From Nitrospirales bacterium (lineage in GTDB: Bacteria; Nitrospirota; Nitrospiria; Nitrospirales; UBA8639), in NCBI GenBank assembly GCA_029261235.1, contig JAJDBS010000165.1, forward strand, positions 1 through 61,411: DNA of 61,411 nt, written 5' to 3'. The notes under the pieces were generated by a model that was not told the origin of the DNA, did not search any database, and worked only from the letters and a program-made list of their open reading frames with translations. Positions 44,792 to 53,034 of the stretch are shown piece after piece. Within the stretch, counting starts at the first letter, position 1, and each line of letters starts with the position of its first letter. The position numbers and the translations under genes were made by a program.

Positions 44792-47131
44792 ATGTCACAA
44801 CTCCTTCCTCACACCCATCGGATCCTAGAACGACCATCTATGGAATACCGTCCCTTCGGGAGCGATTCCGATGGTCGAACGATCCAAGATGTCAGCGGCA
44901 TGACCGTCCGTGCCAATCTGGAATATCTGGAAATTCTGGTCACCCGTCAACATGGCGTCGAGTCTGCTCAAACCGCCTTAGAAAAGCTTGTGGGACTCCT
45001 CAATGAACGAATCCCAGACCGAACCTACCATGTGACCGTCGATTTTTTGAAAAATCCTTGGAATAGTTATTCGTACGAATTTGTGATGTTCTTGGCGGAA
45101 TTCTCAATCCAGCTCTCCGAACAACCTGACTATCATTTCAACATGGGACGGGAGCAGTTTTTATCTCCCATCGTACAAATCCTTGGTCGTCCTTTGTCGA
45201 TTGTACAAATTTATCGACTGTTTCCATATTTCGCAGAAAAATTCACGAAGGGATCGCTCCACACCGAAGTCATCTCCGTAACAAATGGCCATGCGGTCAT
45301 GCGCATGCAATTTTCTGAGTCGTCCTTAGCACAATTTGGCCCCTATCTTCGAGGATGTGCCGAACGAGTGTGCCAGACAACAAAGGCGACCATCTCTCAA
45401 GTCCCCGCTAGTATGTTCGGACAAGCCCCAGCCACCATCCAAGACACCTGTTGTATCGCTGAGGGAGCCCCCTATTGCGAATGGACGTTTACATGGACTC
45501 CACAAACCCCGCCCCTTTCGAACTGGATACTGGGAGCCGTCGCCCTCAGCCTTCTGACCCTCGGCCTGACCATCACGTTTGCCCCACATTATCCTTGGTG
45601 GGGCCATGCTGGGCTCTCCATTTTCCCACTGATGATCATCCCATTAATGGGACGAATCTGGACCGATCGGAAAGAACTCGAAGAACGAGGCACGATCATT
45701 CAAGAACAATTAGCCTCGGCAGAACAACAACACGAAGAACTGCGAAAAGCGTATCTTCAGCAAGAGCATAACTTGGTGGAAGTTCGACGACATGCTGACG
45801 ACTTAACCGTGCTCCATAAACTGACCCTCCAAATCAGCTCCACACTTGATCAAGAACGCATTATCCAAGCTGGGCTGCAGGCCGTTGTTCACTCTGTTCG
45901 CTATGACCATGCCTGGATCGCGCTATGGAACGAAACGCGCCAACAGTTTGAGTCGATTCACACGTATGGAGGGCCTCAGGCATGGGGTGCCACCCTTCAG
46001 AATGGGACAATTCCTGCTACAGTCGGCGATCTTCTCTATGAAACCTTTCACTCACCAACACCGATTGTCATTGAAGATATCCAACCAATTCTCGATCAAG
46101 CTCATACCAGCACCGCTCGAATCCTCACCGAGGGGAAAATCAAGAATGGGATCGCACTCGCCCTGAATAGTCCCAATCAGTCGTTGGGTGTGCTGGTAGC
46201 TGGGCACCACACAACAAAGTCGCTCACCATTTCTGAAAAGAACTTACTTTCGACAATTGCGCACCAACTGGCCATTGCCCTGGATACCGCTCTGGCCTAT
46301 GACGAAATTGAAGCTCTCAACCTCGGATTAGAAACCAAAGTCCAAGAACGGACAACTGAACTCCAACAGGCCAATCAGGATCTTGAAACAGCGAATACCC
46401 GGCTTCAGGAGCTCGACCGGATGAAATCGCAATTCCTTGCTCATTGCTCTCATGAATTGCGCACGCCGCTGACATCGATCAAAGGGTTCACGGAAAATAT
46501 GTTACTTGGTATGGTCGGACCAGTGGCAGAGCGCCAACATCTCTACCTCACCAGAATCAGCGCCAATGCCAATCGGCTCACTCGAATGATTGGCGATCTG
46601 TTAGATCTCTCCCGCATTGAAGCTGGGACCATTCGACTTGACCTTCAATCCGTTGCGCTTCCAGCTCTTCTGGAAGACGTGACCCAAGAAATCATGCCCT
46701 TGACCGAAACCAAGCACCAGCAATTGAGCATAGAAACCACGGGAGAAGATTTGACGATCTGGGGAGATCCGGATCGTCTTCACCAAATTGTGACAAACGT
46801 CGTCCATAATGCGCATAAATTCAGCCCAAACCATGGAAAGATACGAATGACCGTCCGCCAAGACCCGCCAAATCATATTCTCCTGTGCATCTCTGACAAC
46901 GGACCGGGCATTCATCAGGAAGCACTGTCCAATCTCTTTCAACCATTCTATCAAGCTCACCGAACACCAGAAATTGGCACGCAAGGCTTGGGGTTGGGAC
47001 TCTCAATCGTAAAGCAATTAGTCGAACTACATGAGGGAAACATCACGGCAGAAAGCACGGTTGGCAAGGGAACCACGTTCCACATTCGACTTCCTAGAGT
47101 TGCACCTTCGGCTCCCTTCCCATCTCTCTAA
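44792..47131 (+). CDS. Hybrid-sensor histidine kinase with V4R-like and GAF domains
   Basis: A 779-residue sensor kinase. Residues 1-240 resemble an adenylate-cyclase/V4R-like sensory module ending in CIAEGAPYCEWTFTW. Two hydrophobic helices follow (WILGAVALSLLTLGLTI and SIFPLMIIPLMG). After a coiled-coil comes a GAF domain (about 355-510), a second coiled-coil, the HisKA helix with phospho-acceptor His554 in SHELRTPLTS, and an HATPase domain with ISDNGPGIH and GLGLGLSIVKQL boxes. No receiver domain or cognate regulator is next to it. The sensed signal is unknown. Confidence 0.9.
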   Translation: MSQLLPHTHRILERPSMEYRPFGSDSDGRTIQDVSGMTVRANLEYLEILVTRQHGVESAQTALEKLVGLLNERIPDRTYHVTVDFLKNPWNSYSYEFVMFLAEFSIQLSEQPDYHFNMGREQFLSPIVQILGRPLSIVQIYRLFPYFAEKFTKGSLHTEVISVTNGHAVMRMQFSESSLAQFGPYLRGCAERVCQTTKATISQVPASMFGQAPATIQDTCCIAEGAPYCEWTFTWTPQTPPLSNWILGAVALSLLTLGLTITFAPHYPWWGHAGLSIFPLMIIPLMGRIWTDRKELEERGTIIQEQLASAEQQHEELRKAYLQQEHNLVEVRRHADDLTVLHKLTLQISSTLDQERIIQAGLQAVVHSVRYDHAWIALWNETRQQFESIHTYGGPQAWGATLQNGTIPATVGDLLYETFHSPTPIVIEDIQPILDQAHTSTARILTEGKIKNGIALALNSPNQSLGVLVAGHHTTKSLTISEKNLLSTIAHQLAIALDTALAYDEIEALNLGLETKVQERTTELQQANQDLETANTRLQELDRMKSQFLAHCSHELRTPLTSIKGFTENMLLGMVGPVAERQHLYLTRISANANRLTRMIGDLLDLSRIEAGTIRLDLQSVALPALLEDVTQEIMPLTETKHQQLSIETTGEDLTIWGDPDRLHQIVTNVVHNAHKFSPNHGKIRMTVRQDPPNHILLCISDNGPGIHQEALSNLFQPFYQAHRTPEIGTQGLGLGLSIVKQLVELHEGNITAESTVGKGTTFHIRLPRVAPSAPFPSL

Positions 47132-47195
47132 CAGAATCCCTCATCCCACGATTCATCATGATTGCGACTCACATGAGTACGGAAATGAGTGCCGT

Positions 47196-47243
47196 GCACT
47201 GAAATTTTTGCAGTGCCATCCTGACCGACCCGGCAAAAATTTC
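47196..47243 (+). promoter_or_regulatory. Alternative leader hairpins upstream of the lysine-rich microprotein
   Basis: GCACTG (47196) can pair with CAGTGC (47211-47216). Alternatively GAAATTTTTGC (47201-47211) can pair with GCAAAAATTTC (47233-47243) as a perfect 11-bp stem. The two stems share bases and exclude each other. A further CATGC/GCATG stem lies downstream. The layout resembles a switch, but no known riboswitch was recognised. Confidence 0.4.
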
Positions 47244-47324
47244 CGAAAAACCCTCATGCTTTTCGCATGTCTGCCGATAAACCTGAACAGAATTACTTAC
47301 ACACTTTTTTAAGGAGGTGATCTC

Positions 47325-47411
47325 ATGGCTAAAGTTGCCAAAAAGAAACCAGTAAAAAAAGCAACCGTTCGTGCGAAGAAAGCTGCGCCGAAGAAAAAAA
47401 CGTCACGATAG
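47325..47411 (+). CDS. 28-residue lysine-rich microprotein
   Basis: A very short gene with a near-perfect AAGGAGGTGA ribosome binding site five bases before the ATG. The product is almost entirely lysine, alanine, proline and arginine (MAKVAKKKPVKKATVR, then AKKAAPKKKTSR). The composition matches the disordered tails of histone H1-like and AlgP-like bacterial proteins. It could bind DNA, RNA or polyphosphate (inference). It is preceded by 193 bases with several hairpins. The strong ribosome binding site is the main argument that it is real. Confidence 0.7.
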   Translation: MAKVAKKKPVKKATVRAKKAAPKKKTSR

Positions 47412-47672
47412 CTTCTCCGGACGTCACAATGTGTAACTCCGGGGAGTGGATCCCTACTCTCCGGTATACACCCGTCCCTACTTCCGACCCCTCATCATTC
47501 AACCAATACACACCGTGAAACATCAGGCATAAAACGATTCAGAAGCTTCCTCTTCTCGCACCTTACTTTTCACTCCTTACTCCTAACTGTTCCCACGCTT
47601 TACGCCTCACGTCTGACGTCTATATGATAACGTCCTCTGACGTTGAACTGATCGAAGTACATAAGGAGCATC

Positions 47673-48533
47673 ATGACGATCACAACACAAACACAGTTGT
47701 GTGGCCTTTTAGGAAACCCCGTCGACCACTCTCTCTCTCCAGCTATTCATAACGCCGCGTTTCAGGAATTAGGGTTAAATTTTGTCTATCTGGCATTCCC
47801 AGTTGAAGATGCCAACCTAGAAAAGGCCATACAGGGTATTCGTGCACTTGGACACGTTCGGGGATTCAGCGTGACCATTCCCCATAAAGTGTCTGTTATG
47901 CCACTGCTAGATTCTGTCGAGACGACGGCCAAACACATCGGCTCGGTCAACACCATCATCAAAGACCGGGGCCTGTTAGTCGGATCGAATACTGATGCGT
48001 CAGGCGCACTTCAAGCATTGCGGCAAGGAGGGGTGACGCTCGCCGGCCAACGAGTGGTTCTCCTAGGATCTGGTGGAGCCGCACGCGCCATTGCATTTGG
48101 CTTATGCGTGGAGGGGAATATTGGGCATCTGACTCTCCTGGGTATTGACGACAAAGAACGAACGGCCTTAGCCACTGACCTCAGAACAAAAACCGGAATC
48201 TCGATAACCGATGATCAATTAAACGCCTCGACACTGGCTACGGCTATAGGTGAATCTCCACTGTTGATTCATTGCACCCCTATTGGTATGCACCCCAAAG
48301 TTGAGCACAGTTGCGTCCCAAAGGAATTACTCCATTCTGGATTAACTGTCATGGATATCGTCTACAACCCGCTCAACACTCAACTCCTACAAGATGCGCA
48401 AGCAGCCGGATGCCGGACCATCCAAGGCATTGAAATGTTTCTGCATCAAGCGGTCGGACAATTCGAACTCTGGACGGGGCAAACCGCCCCAGTCGACACC
48501 ATGCGCACCATCCTCACCAAACATTTCTCATGA
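47673..48533 (+). CDS. aroE: Shikimate dehydrogenase
   Basis: AroE reduces 3-dehydroshikimate to shikimate with NADPH. The 286-residue protein opens with the substrate-binding signature LLGNPVDHSLSPAIHNAAF. Catalytic lysine is in VTIPHKVSVMP, the Asp of the Lys/Asp pair is in GSNTDASGALQAL, and the NADP motif is LLGSGGAARAIAFG. It overlaps aroK by four bases (ATGA), so the fourth and fifth shikimate-pathway steps are translationally coupled. Confidence 0.96.
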   Translation: MTITTQTQLCGLLGNPVDHSLSPAIHNAAFQELGLNFVYLAFPVEDANLEKAIQGIRALGHVRGFSVTIPHKVSVMPLLDSVETTAKHIGSVNTIIKDRGLLVGSNTDASGALQALRQGGVTLAGQRVVLLGSGGAARAIAFGLCVEGNIGHLTLLGIDDKERTALATDLRTKTGISITDDQLNASTLATAIGESPLLIHCTPIGMHPKVEHSCVPKELLHSGLTVMDIVYNPLNTQLLQDAQAAGCRTIQGIEMFLHQAVGQFELWTGQTAPVDTMRTILTKHFS

Positions 48534-49036
48534 ACATTGTCTTAATCGGATACAGAGGCACCGGGAAAAGCACCGTGGCCAAAATTTTAGGCCAGCGCCT
48601 GCAACGAACCGTCATATCGACCGACGCGGAAATCGCCAAAGAGGCAGGACAATCCATACCCCAAATCGTTGAGAAATTCGGTTGGGATCACTTCCGAGGT
48701 TTAGAAACCAAAATGTGTCGAACATTACACGATCAAACAGACTTGATCATCGACACCGGCGGCGGACTTATTTTAAAAGAAGAAAACGCAACAATCTTAA
48801 AAGACAATGGCACAATATTTTGGCTCACAGCGGAAGTAGCAACCATTGTGAAACGCATATCAGGTGACACCCAACGACCATCCCTATCAGGCACCAAAAC
48901 CTTCGTCGAAGAAATCGAAGAAATCCTTGAGGCACGCACGCCCAAATACCAAGCTGCCGCCGATCACTCCATTTCCACAGACCAAACAACTCCACACAAG
49001 CTAGCTGAGACCGTTCTTTCTCTGATAGCAAAATAA
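48530..49036 (+). CDS. aroK: Shikimate kinase
   Basis: AroK phosphorylates shikimate at the 3-hydroxyl. The 168-residue protein has the Walker A motif GYRGTGKST at residues 7-15, the shikimate-binding STDAEIAKEAGQSIP stretch and the GGGLI box. The length is normal. It begins within the aroE stop codon region (ATGA overlap). Confidence 0.95.
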   Translation: MNIVLIGYRGTGKSTVAKILGQRLQRTVISTDAEIAKEAGQSIPQIVEKFGWDHFRGLETKMCRTLHDQTDLIIDTGGGLILKEENATILKDNGTIFWLTAEVATIVKRISGDTQRPSLSGTKTFVEEIEEILEARTPKYQAAADHSISTDQTTPHKLAETVLSLIAK

Positions 49037-49061
49037 CCGTCCGCCAAGACTAGCTTCGTAT

Positions 49062-49526
49062 ATGGAAGACATCTGGCTAAAACCTTGGGTTATTCAATGG
49101 ACCCAAGATGTTCTAGATAGCTATGTCCGTTTGGTGAAAACGGAACTCATATCTCGAGAGGGAACGTTCCTTGAGCAAGCAGAACGTCTATTTACAAGTC
49201 CGTTTGTTGTCGCTTCCCATGGGCTACAAAACGATCCCATTTTAAATTATGGGAATAAGACTGCCTTAGACCTCTGGGAGATGGATTGGGAGCAATTCAC
49301 ACAAACCCCGTCACGTCTGACGGCTGAACCCTTGAATCGAGAAGAACGGGCGCGCATGTTGGAGCAAGCAAAAATTCAGGGATACATCAGCGACTACAGA
49401 GGAGTGAGAATTTCGAGTACCGGGAAGCGATTTTTAGTGGAACAGGCAACCGTCTGGAATCTCCAAAAATCGAATGGCACACCCATAGGTCAAGCAGCAA
49501 CATTTTCTCATTGGACATTTCTGTAG
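49062..49526 (+). CDS. MEKHLA-domain protein
   Basis: A 154-residue PAS-like protein of the MEKHLA family. The core GNKTALDLWEMDWEQFTQTPSR and the later YRGVRISSTGKRFLVEQATVWNL match the family pattern. Such domains are small sensory or ligand-binding modules, found alone in many bacteria. It begins 25 bases after aroK and may be transcribed with it. The function is unknown. Confidence 0.85.
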   Translation: MEDIWLKPWVIQWTQDVLDSYVRLVKTELISREGTFLEQAERLFTSPFVVASHGLQNDPILNYGNKTALDLWEMDWEQFTQTPSRLTAEPLNREERARMLEQAKIQGYISDYRGVRISSTGKRFLVEQATVWNLQKSNGTPIGQAATFSHWTFL

Positions 49527-49588
49527 CCTGTATCGTGGAACCCTTACTACGACCCAACTAAGTTACAAACATCCTCACAGAAATGATC

Positions 49589-49620
49589 TCCATGTAACAC
49601 TACACCGTAGTCAGTTACAT
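49589..49620. repeat. ATGTAAC repeat site with hairpin
   Basis: ATGTAAC-ACTA at 49592-49602 can pair with TAGT (49608) and GTTACAT (49614-49620). The first 14 bases (TCCATGTAACACTA) recur exactly at 49978-49991. The site lies just downstream of the 82-residue minus-strand gene. Confidence 0.65.
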
Positions 49621-49859
49621 TTCTGATGGTGGTAGAGTTCAATGATTTGCACCTTTCCCACCGGGTCCGTCGAGAATGACTCTGCGAATTCAACCACATC
49701 CTGAAGTGATTCATCTTGGTGGCTCGTTGTAACAATGAAACGCTCCGAATTCGAGCCATTTCCCACAATAAGCTCATCGATGATGTCTTCTATTTTTGCG
49801 CAGTCCTTTCCTATAAAGGCAACCAGCGCGACTCCGTCTTCTAGGAAATCCTCAACCAT
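49611..49859 (-). CDS. Small acidic unknown protein in the cassette-like island
   Basis: An 82-residue acidic protein (VALVAFIGKDCAKIEDIIDE, then SERFIVTTSHQDES) with an alpha/beta pattern. It resembles a family of small uncharacterised proteins often seen in accessory regions. The frame remains open and protein-like for 14 codons upstream of the ATG (WGSTYKLALDK) but has no start codon there, so the true N-terminus may have been lost by frameshift. No good ribosome binding site precedes 49859. It is bounded by the repeats at 49589 and 49978. Confidence 0.55.
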   Translation of the reverse strand: MVEDFLEDGVALVAFIGKDCAKIEDIIDELIVGNGSNSERFIVTTSHQDESLQDVVEFAESFSTDPVGKVQIIELYHHQKCN

Positions 49860-49977
49860 TTTGTCCAGCGCTAGTTTGTAAGTTGAACCCCAACTAGTAA
49901 TTAAATTGGTCAGTATTCATTTTTCTTGGAGGTAGTGTATCCTACTTGTAGACCAACCTCATGCAAGAGGGGGGGTA

Positions 49978-49991
49978 TCCATGTAACACTA
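49978..49991. repeat. ATGTAAC repeat, second copy
   Basis: An exact 14-base direct copy (TCCATGTAACACTA) of 49589-49602, 389 bases away. It lies about 30 bases downstream of the stop of the gene at 50021, mirroring the first copy's relation to its gene. Confidence 0.7.
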
Positions 49992-50020
49992 TGCAATATT
50001 CTCTTACTAATTTGGCTGCT

Positions 50021-50497
50021 TTACGTATTTTCACTTGCCATTTTTTCTTTGCATTCGTCCGCCCAATCTTGATCATCTTCGCTGCTGGCGGCGGCCAAAA
50101 TCCCAAACAGAAACATGACAAAATCCCTGCTGTTTTGATCTAAATCTGGTTGTTTTCGTACATGGTCTAATCCATTCACAAAACTACGCATGTGAGGTGA
50201 GTCAAGAAAACCGTCACCAATTTTGAAAAGCTCTGCAAGTCGAGCTTGTTCCGGGAACTGTTCGGCGGGGTAAAATAAGTCGTTCCACCCATCAACACCC
50301 AATTTCCACAATAACTCGAAAACCTTCATGCAATCTTGTTTATAGTCGGCGAGGGCTTCGCCTTCCAAATCCTTGCTATTTTCATCACCTGGTAAGGGAA
50401 ATAGCTCCAGATCGTCCACTGTGGCTTTTAAGCGTTTAAATAGTTCTTCTTCTGTCAGAACCTTCGGTGTAGAGGTTATTCCATTATCGTTAACCAT
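50021..50497 (-). CDS. Unknown soluble protein in the cassette-like island
   Basis: A 158-residue acidic, mainly helical protein with no family I can name. A helical stretch (LTEEELFKRLKATVDDLEL) is followed by tryptophan-rich WKLGVDGWNDLFYPAEQ and FLFGILAAASSEDDQDW. The ATG at 50497 is chosen because AGGAG lies five bases ahead; a longer frame to 50521 lacks one. It has no signal peptide. It is bounded by ATGTAAC repeats on both sides and oriented like its neighbour. Confidence 0.65.
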   Translation of the reverse strand: MVNDNGITSTPKVLTEEELFKRLKATVDDLELFPLPGDENSKDLEGEALADYKQDCMKVFELLWKLGVDGWNDLFYPAEQFPEQARLAELFKIGDGFLDSPHMRSFVNGLDHVRKQPDLDQNSRDFVMFLFGILAAASSEDDQDWADECKEKMASENT

Positions 50498-50568
50498 GTG
50501 CACTCCTATTCTTTTGCTCAATGATCATGTTCCCATTTCCTGATTCATCATCTAACACCATTTTTGAA

Positions 50569-50602
50569 GGCCCATGTAACAGAATGGGCCATAGCGTTAC
50601 AT
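50569..50602. repeat. ATGTAAC repeat, third copy, with nested inverted repeats
   Basis: CCATGTAACA (50572-50581) matches the other two copies over ten bases. GGCCCAT/ATGGGCC (50569-50590) pairs perfectly, and ATGTAAC (50574) pairs with GTTACAT (50596-50602) in an alternative fold. Confidence 0.6.
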
Positions 50603-50781
50603 TTTTAAGGAATCTCCGGTTTTCAACAAAATAAAAGTTGCTTCAAATCGATACCTTATAAATTCACGATGTTTGTTGATGATGGCCAAAGTCTAACCGT
50701 TTGTCTAAGCGAAGTGTTACATCTTCCCCATTTTTTGTCATCTCAAATGTCCCTCCGTTTATTCAACTTTCCCCTATAACC

Positions 50782-50941
50782 GACGCCTGCTGTCCGGCTC
50801 TCGGGATGAACGCTCTTATATATCTCGCGGACCTTGTCTGAGCGTAGCGAGTTGGTCCGCCCTCCTCCTTGCGTTCATCCCTTCCAATATGGCCGGACTG
50901 GGCGTCAATGGCCTTGACCACTTTTGCCGAAACAAAAGTGG
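50782..50941. repeat. Composite palindromic repeat element
   Basis: Nested perfect inverted repeats share one centre: GACGCC (50782)/GGCGTC (50901), GGGATGAACGC (50803)/GCGTTCATCCC (50871) and GCGGACC (50827)/GGTCCGC (50854). A separate hairpin CCACTTTTG/CAAAAGTGG (50918-50941) follows. The whole can fold as a long cruciform plus one arm. This organisation is typical of a dispersed non-coding repeat; other copies cannot be checked here. Confidence 0.75.
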
Positions 50942-51055
50942 CTCGGCTGCCGGGCCGTACCCCGCCCTTCGTCCCTTGCCTCAACGATTTTATCTAGGCT
51001 ATGGTGGCTACCCATTGTTTGAGAACCTTTATGTACCCACGTAATTGAGAAATTT

Positions 51056-52111
51056 ATGATTCTTGCTGGCGATATTGGCGGGACTAAAATCAATTTAGCC
51101 CTCTATGATTGGGAGAATGAACGCGTCGAACCGATCCGTGAAGACTCCGTGTGGACCGCTGATTACGAATCTCTAGAAGAAGTACTGACAGAGTTCCTGG
51201 AAGAGCCCACATCAACAGAGTCTGATTTGGATGATGAGTCAGAAGACGAAGACGATGCCTCGACGAAAACTCCCGCCGCCGAGAGCCCGTTGACGGCAGC
51301 CTGCTTTGGTGTCCCTGGCCCTGTGCTGAATAACACGTGCCGTACCACCAACATTCCCTGGACAATAGAGGGTGACAAGCTCGCAGAATTTTTAAAGATT
51401 CCCAACGTTCGATTACTGAATGATTTGGAAGCTACTGCGTATGGGCTTCCACTGTTGAAACCAGATGAAATTGAAGATCTCAACCCGAACGCCCCATCTC
51501 CGCCACCTGATGGCAATCGAGCACTGCTCGCAGCCGGAACGGGCTTAGGAGAATCATTGATTGTCTGGAACGGAAAAGATTATCAAATCTGTCCGTCAGA
51601 AGGTGGGCATGCCGACTTTGCCCCAAACAACGACATGGAAATCGAATTGCTGCGCTATATCCGCACCAGCTATTTGCATGTCAGTTACGAACGCGTGCTT
51701 TCTGGACCTGGTCTCCACCTCATTTATCAATTTCTACGTGATACTCAGAAAAACGAACCTACGTGGTTTGCAGAAAAAATTCCCGCCGGTGATCCGGCTT
51801 CACTGATTGCCGAAGCTGGACTATCAGGCAAACCTGATATTTGCAAGCAAGCCCTCCAACTATTTGTGTCGATCTACGGCGCAGAAGCGGGGAACATGGC
51901 ACTCAAAGCCCTGGCGATGGGCGGCGTGTATATCGGCGGAGGCATGGCTCCAAAAATATTGCCCGCACTCCAGGATGGCACGTTCATGAAGTCATTCTTA
52001 GCCAAGGGCCGCTACAAGCGATTGCTCGGGAAAATCCCTGTTCGCGTGATTTTAAATCCTCAGACAGCGCTGCTTGGTGCGGCGTCCGTCGCCGCCGGCA
52101 TGACCGCCTAG
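51056..52111 (+). CDS. glk: Glucokinase
   Basis: A 351-residue glucokinase of the Glk family, which phosphorylates glucose to glucose 6-phosphate with ATP. The phosphate-binding motif LAGDIGGTKINLAL opens the protein, and the adenosine/sugar motifs AACFGVPGPV, LLNDLEATAYG and PSEGGHADFAP follow in order. An acidic insert at about residues 50-72 (TESDLDDESEDEDD) is not part of the usual fold and should be a surface loop. The gene is alone, between repeats. Confidence 0.93.
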   Translation: MILAGDIGGTKINLALYDWENERVEPIREDSVWTADYESLEEVLTEFLEEPTSTESDLDDESEDEDDASTKTPAAESPLTAACFGVPGPVLNNTCRTTNIPWTIEGDKLAEFLKIPNVRLLNDLEATAYGLPLLKPDEIEDLNPNAPSPPPDGNRALLAAGTGLGESLIVWNGKDYQICPSEGGHADFAPNNDMEIELLRYIRTSYLHVSYERVLSGPGLHLIYQFLRDTQKNEPTWFAEKIPAGDPASLIAEAGLSGKPDICKQALQLFVSIYGAEAGNMALKALAMGGVYIGGGMAPKILPALQDGTFMKSFLAKGRYKRLLGKIPVRVILNPQTALLGAASVAAGMTA

Positions 52112-52118
52112 GGAATGT

Positions 52119-52228
52119 TGAAAAAAGCCACCAGCATTGTTCTCGCCATTTTACCGTGCTCACGTACTTCAAGTACGCTCCGCGCGCCAAAACGGCTGCG
52201 GCCTTGCTGGATGGATTTTTTGAATATT
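52119..52228. repeat. Dispersed inverted-repeat element after glk
   Basis: Imperfect terminal inverted repeats, GTTGAAAAAAGCCACCAGCA (52119-52138) and its counterpart TGCTGGATGGATTTTTTGAA (52207-52226), enclose a core containing the hairpin GTACTT-c-AAGTAC (52167-52179). A further GAATATTT/AAATATTC pair extends to about 52293. This looks like a non-autonomous palindromic element. It fills the gap between glk and rpiA. Confidence 0.7.
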
Positions 52229-52317
52229 TCCGCCAGGTATTGATCTTGAATTCTTCTGGAACCAATACGGACTTTTACCGAAAAATATTCAACAGAACCA
52301 CATAACGAGATTCACCC

Positions 52318-53034
52318 ATGTCCTTACCGACAGCCTCACTCACACCCGATCAACACAAAGCCCAGGCCGCACAGAAGGCCGTTGAGTATGTACAAGACGG
52401 GCACATTCTCGGATTAGGCACTGGTTCAACGGTTCACCATTTCTTGACAGCTTTGGGCACACGCGTACAGGAGGGACTTCGTGTCCGAGGGGTGCCAACC
52501 TCTCAAGCCACCGCAAACTATGCCACGCAACTTGGCATTCCTTTATTGAGCGATGATGAACCCTGGGATATCGATGTGGCTATCGATGGGGCAGATCAAG
52601 TTGATCCACATCTGAATCTTATTAAAGGAGGCGGGGGCGCCTTGCTCCGAGAAAAAATCGTGGCTCGAGCCGCTAGACAATTCATTGTGGTTGTGGATGC
52701 GGCGAAACAACGACCGCATCTGGGGTTACCCTTTCCATTACCCGTGGAAATTCTCTCCTTTGGCTGGCGAACGACGCAACGACACCTAGAAAAGATGGGG
52801 TGGAATGCCCCCAGACGAGAGCAAGCGGGAAACCCTTTTGTGACTGACAACGGCCATTACATTGTTGATGCTCACATTCCAGTCATCGCCGATCCGGCGT
52901 CCCTCGAATTAACCCTCCTTCAAATTCCAGGCGTTGTTGAATGCGGCCTCTTTGTCAACATGGCCTCTCTCGTCATAACCGGAACAGATCAAGGGATCCA
53001 ACTCAGTCAGACTCCTAAGCAGCCTACCCCATAA
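52318..53034 (+). CDS. rpiA: Ribose-5-phosphate isomerase A
   Basis: RpiA interconverts ribose 5-phosphate and ribulose 5-phosphate in the pentose phosphate and Calvin-type pathways. The 238-residue protein has the phosphate-binding LGLGTGSTVHHFL, the active-site stretch DVAIDGADQVDPHLNLIKGGG with catalytic acid residues, and KIV-like contacts (REKIVARAA). It follows glk after a repeat element. Confidence 0.96.
   Translation: MSLPTASLTPDQHKAQAAQKAVEYVQDGHILGLGTGSTVHHFLTALGTRVQEGLRVRGVPTSQATANYATQLGIPLLSDDEPWDIDVAIDGADQVDPHLNLIKGGGGALLREKIVARAARQFIVVVDAAKQRPHLGLPFPLPVEILSFGWRTTQRHLEKMGWNAPRREQAGNPFVTDNGHYIVDAHIPVIADPASLELTLLQIPGVVECGLFVNMASLVITGTDQGIQLSQTPKQPTP

Larger units (their letters stand above)
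50498..51055. other. Gene-free stretch with repeats before glk
   Basis: No convincing gene in 558 bases. It holds the third ATGTAAC site (50569-50602), another GTTACAT (50716-50722) and the composite palindrome at 50782-50960. The frames seen inside it are produced by the repeat sequence. Confidence 0.6.

Noticed and set aside
49589-50722. Canonical integron attC sites
   Set aside because: The repeats read GTTACAT rather than GTTRRRY, and the paired R/L box structure could not be found; the locus is reported only as cassette-like.
50763-50984. 73-residue minus-strand frame and its neighbour
   Set aside because: They lie inside the nested palindrome; the reading frames arise from repeat symmetry.
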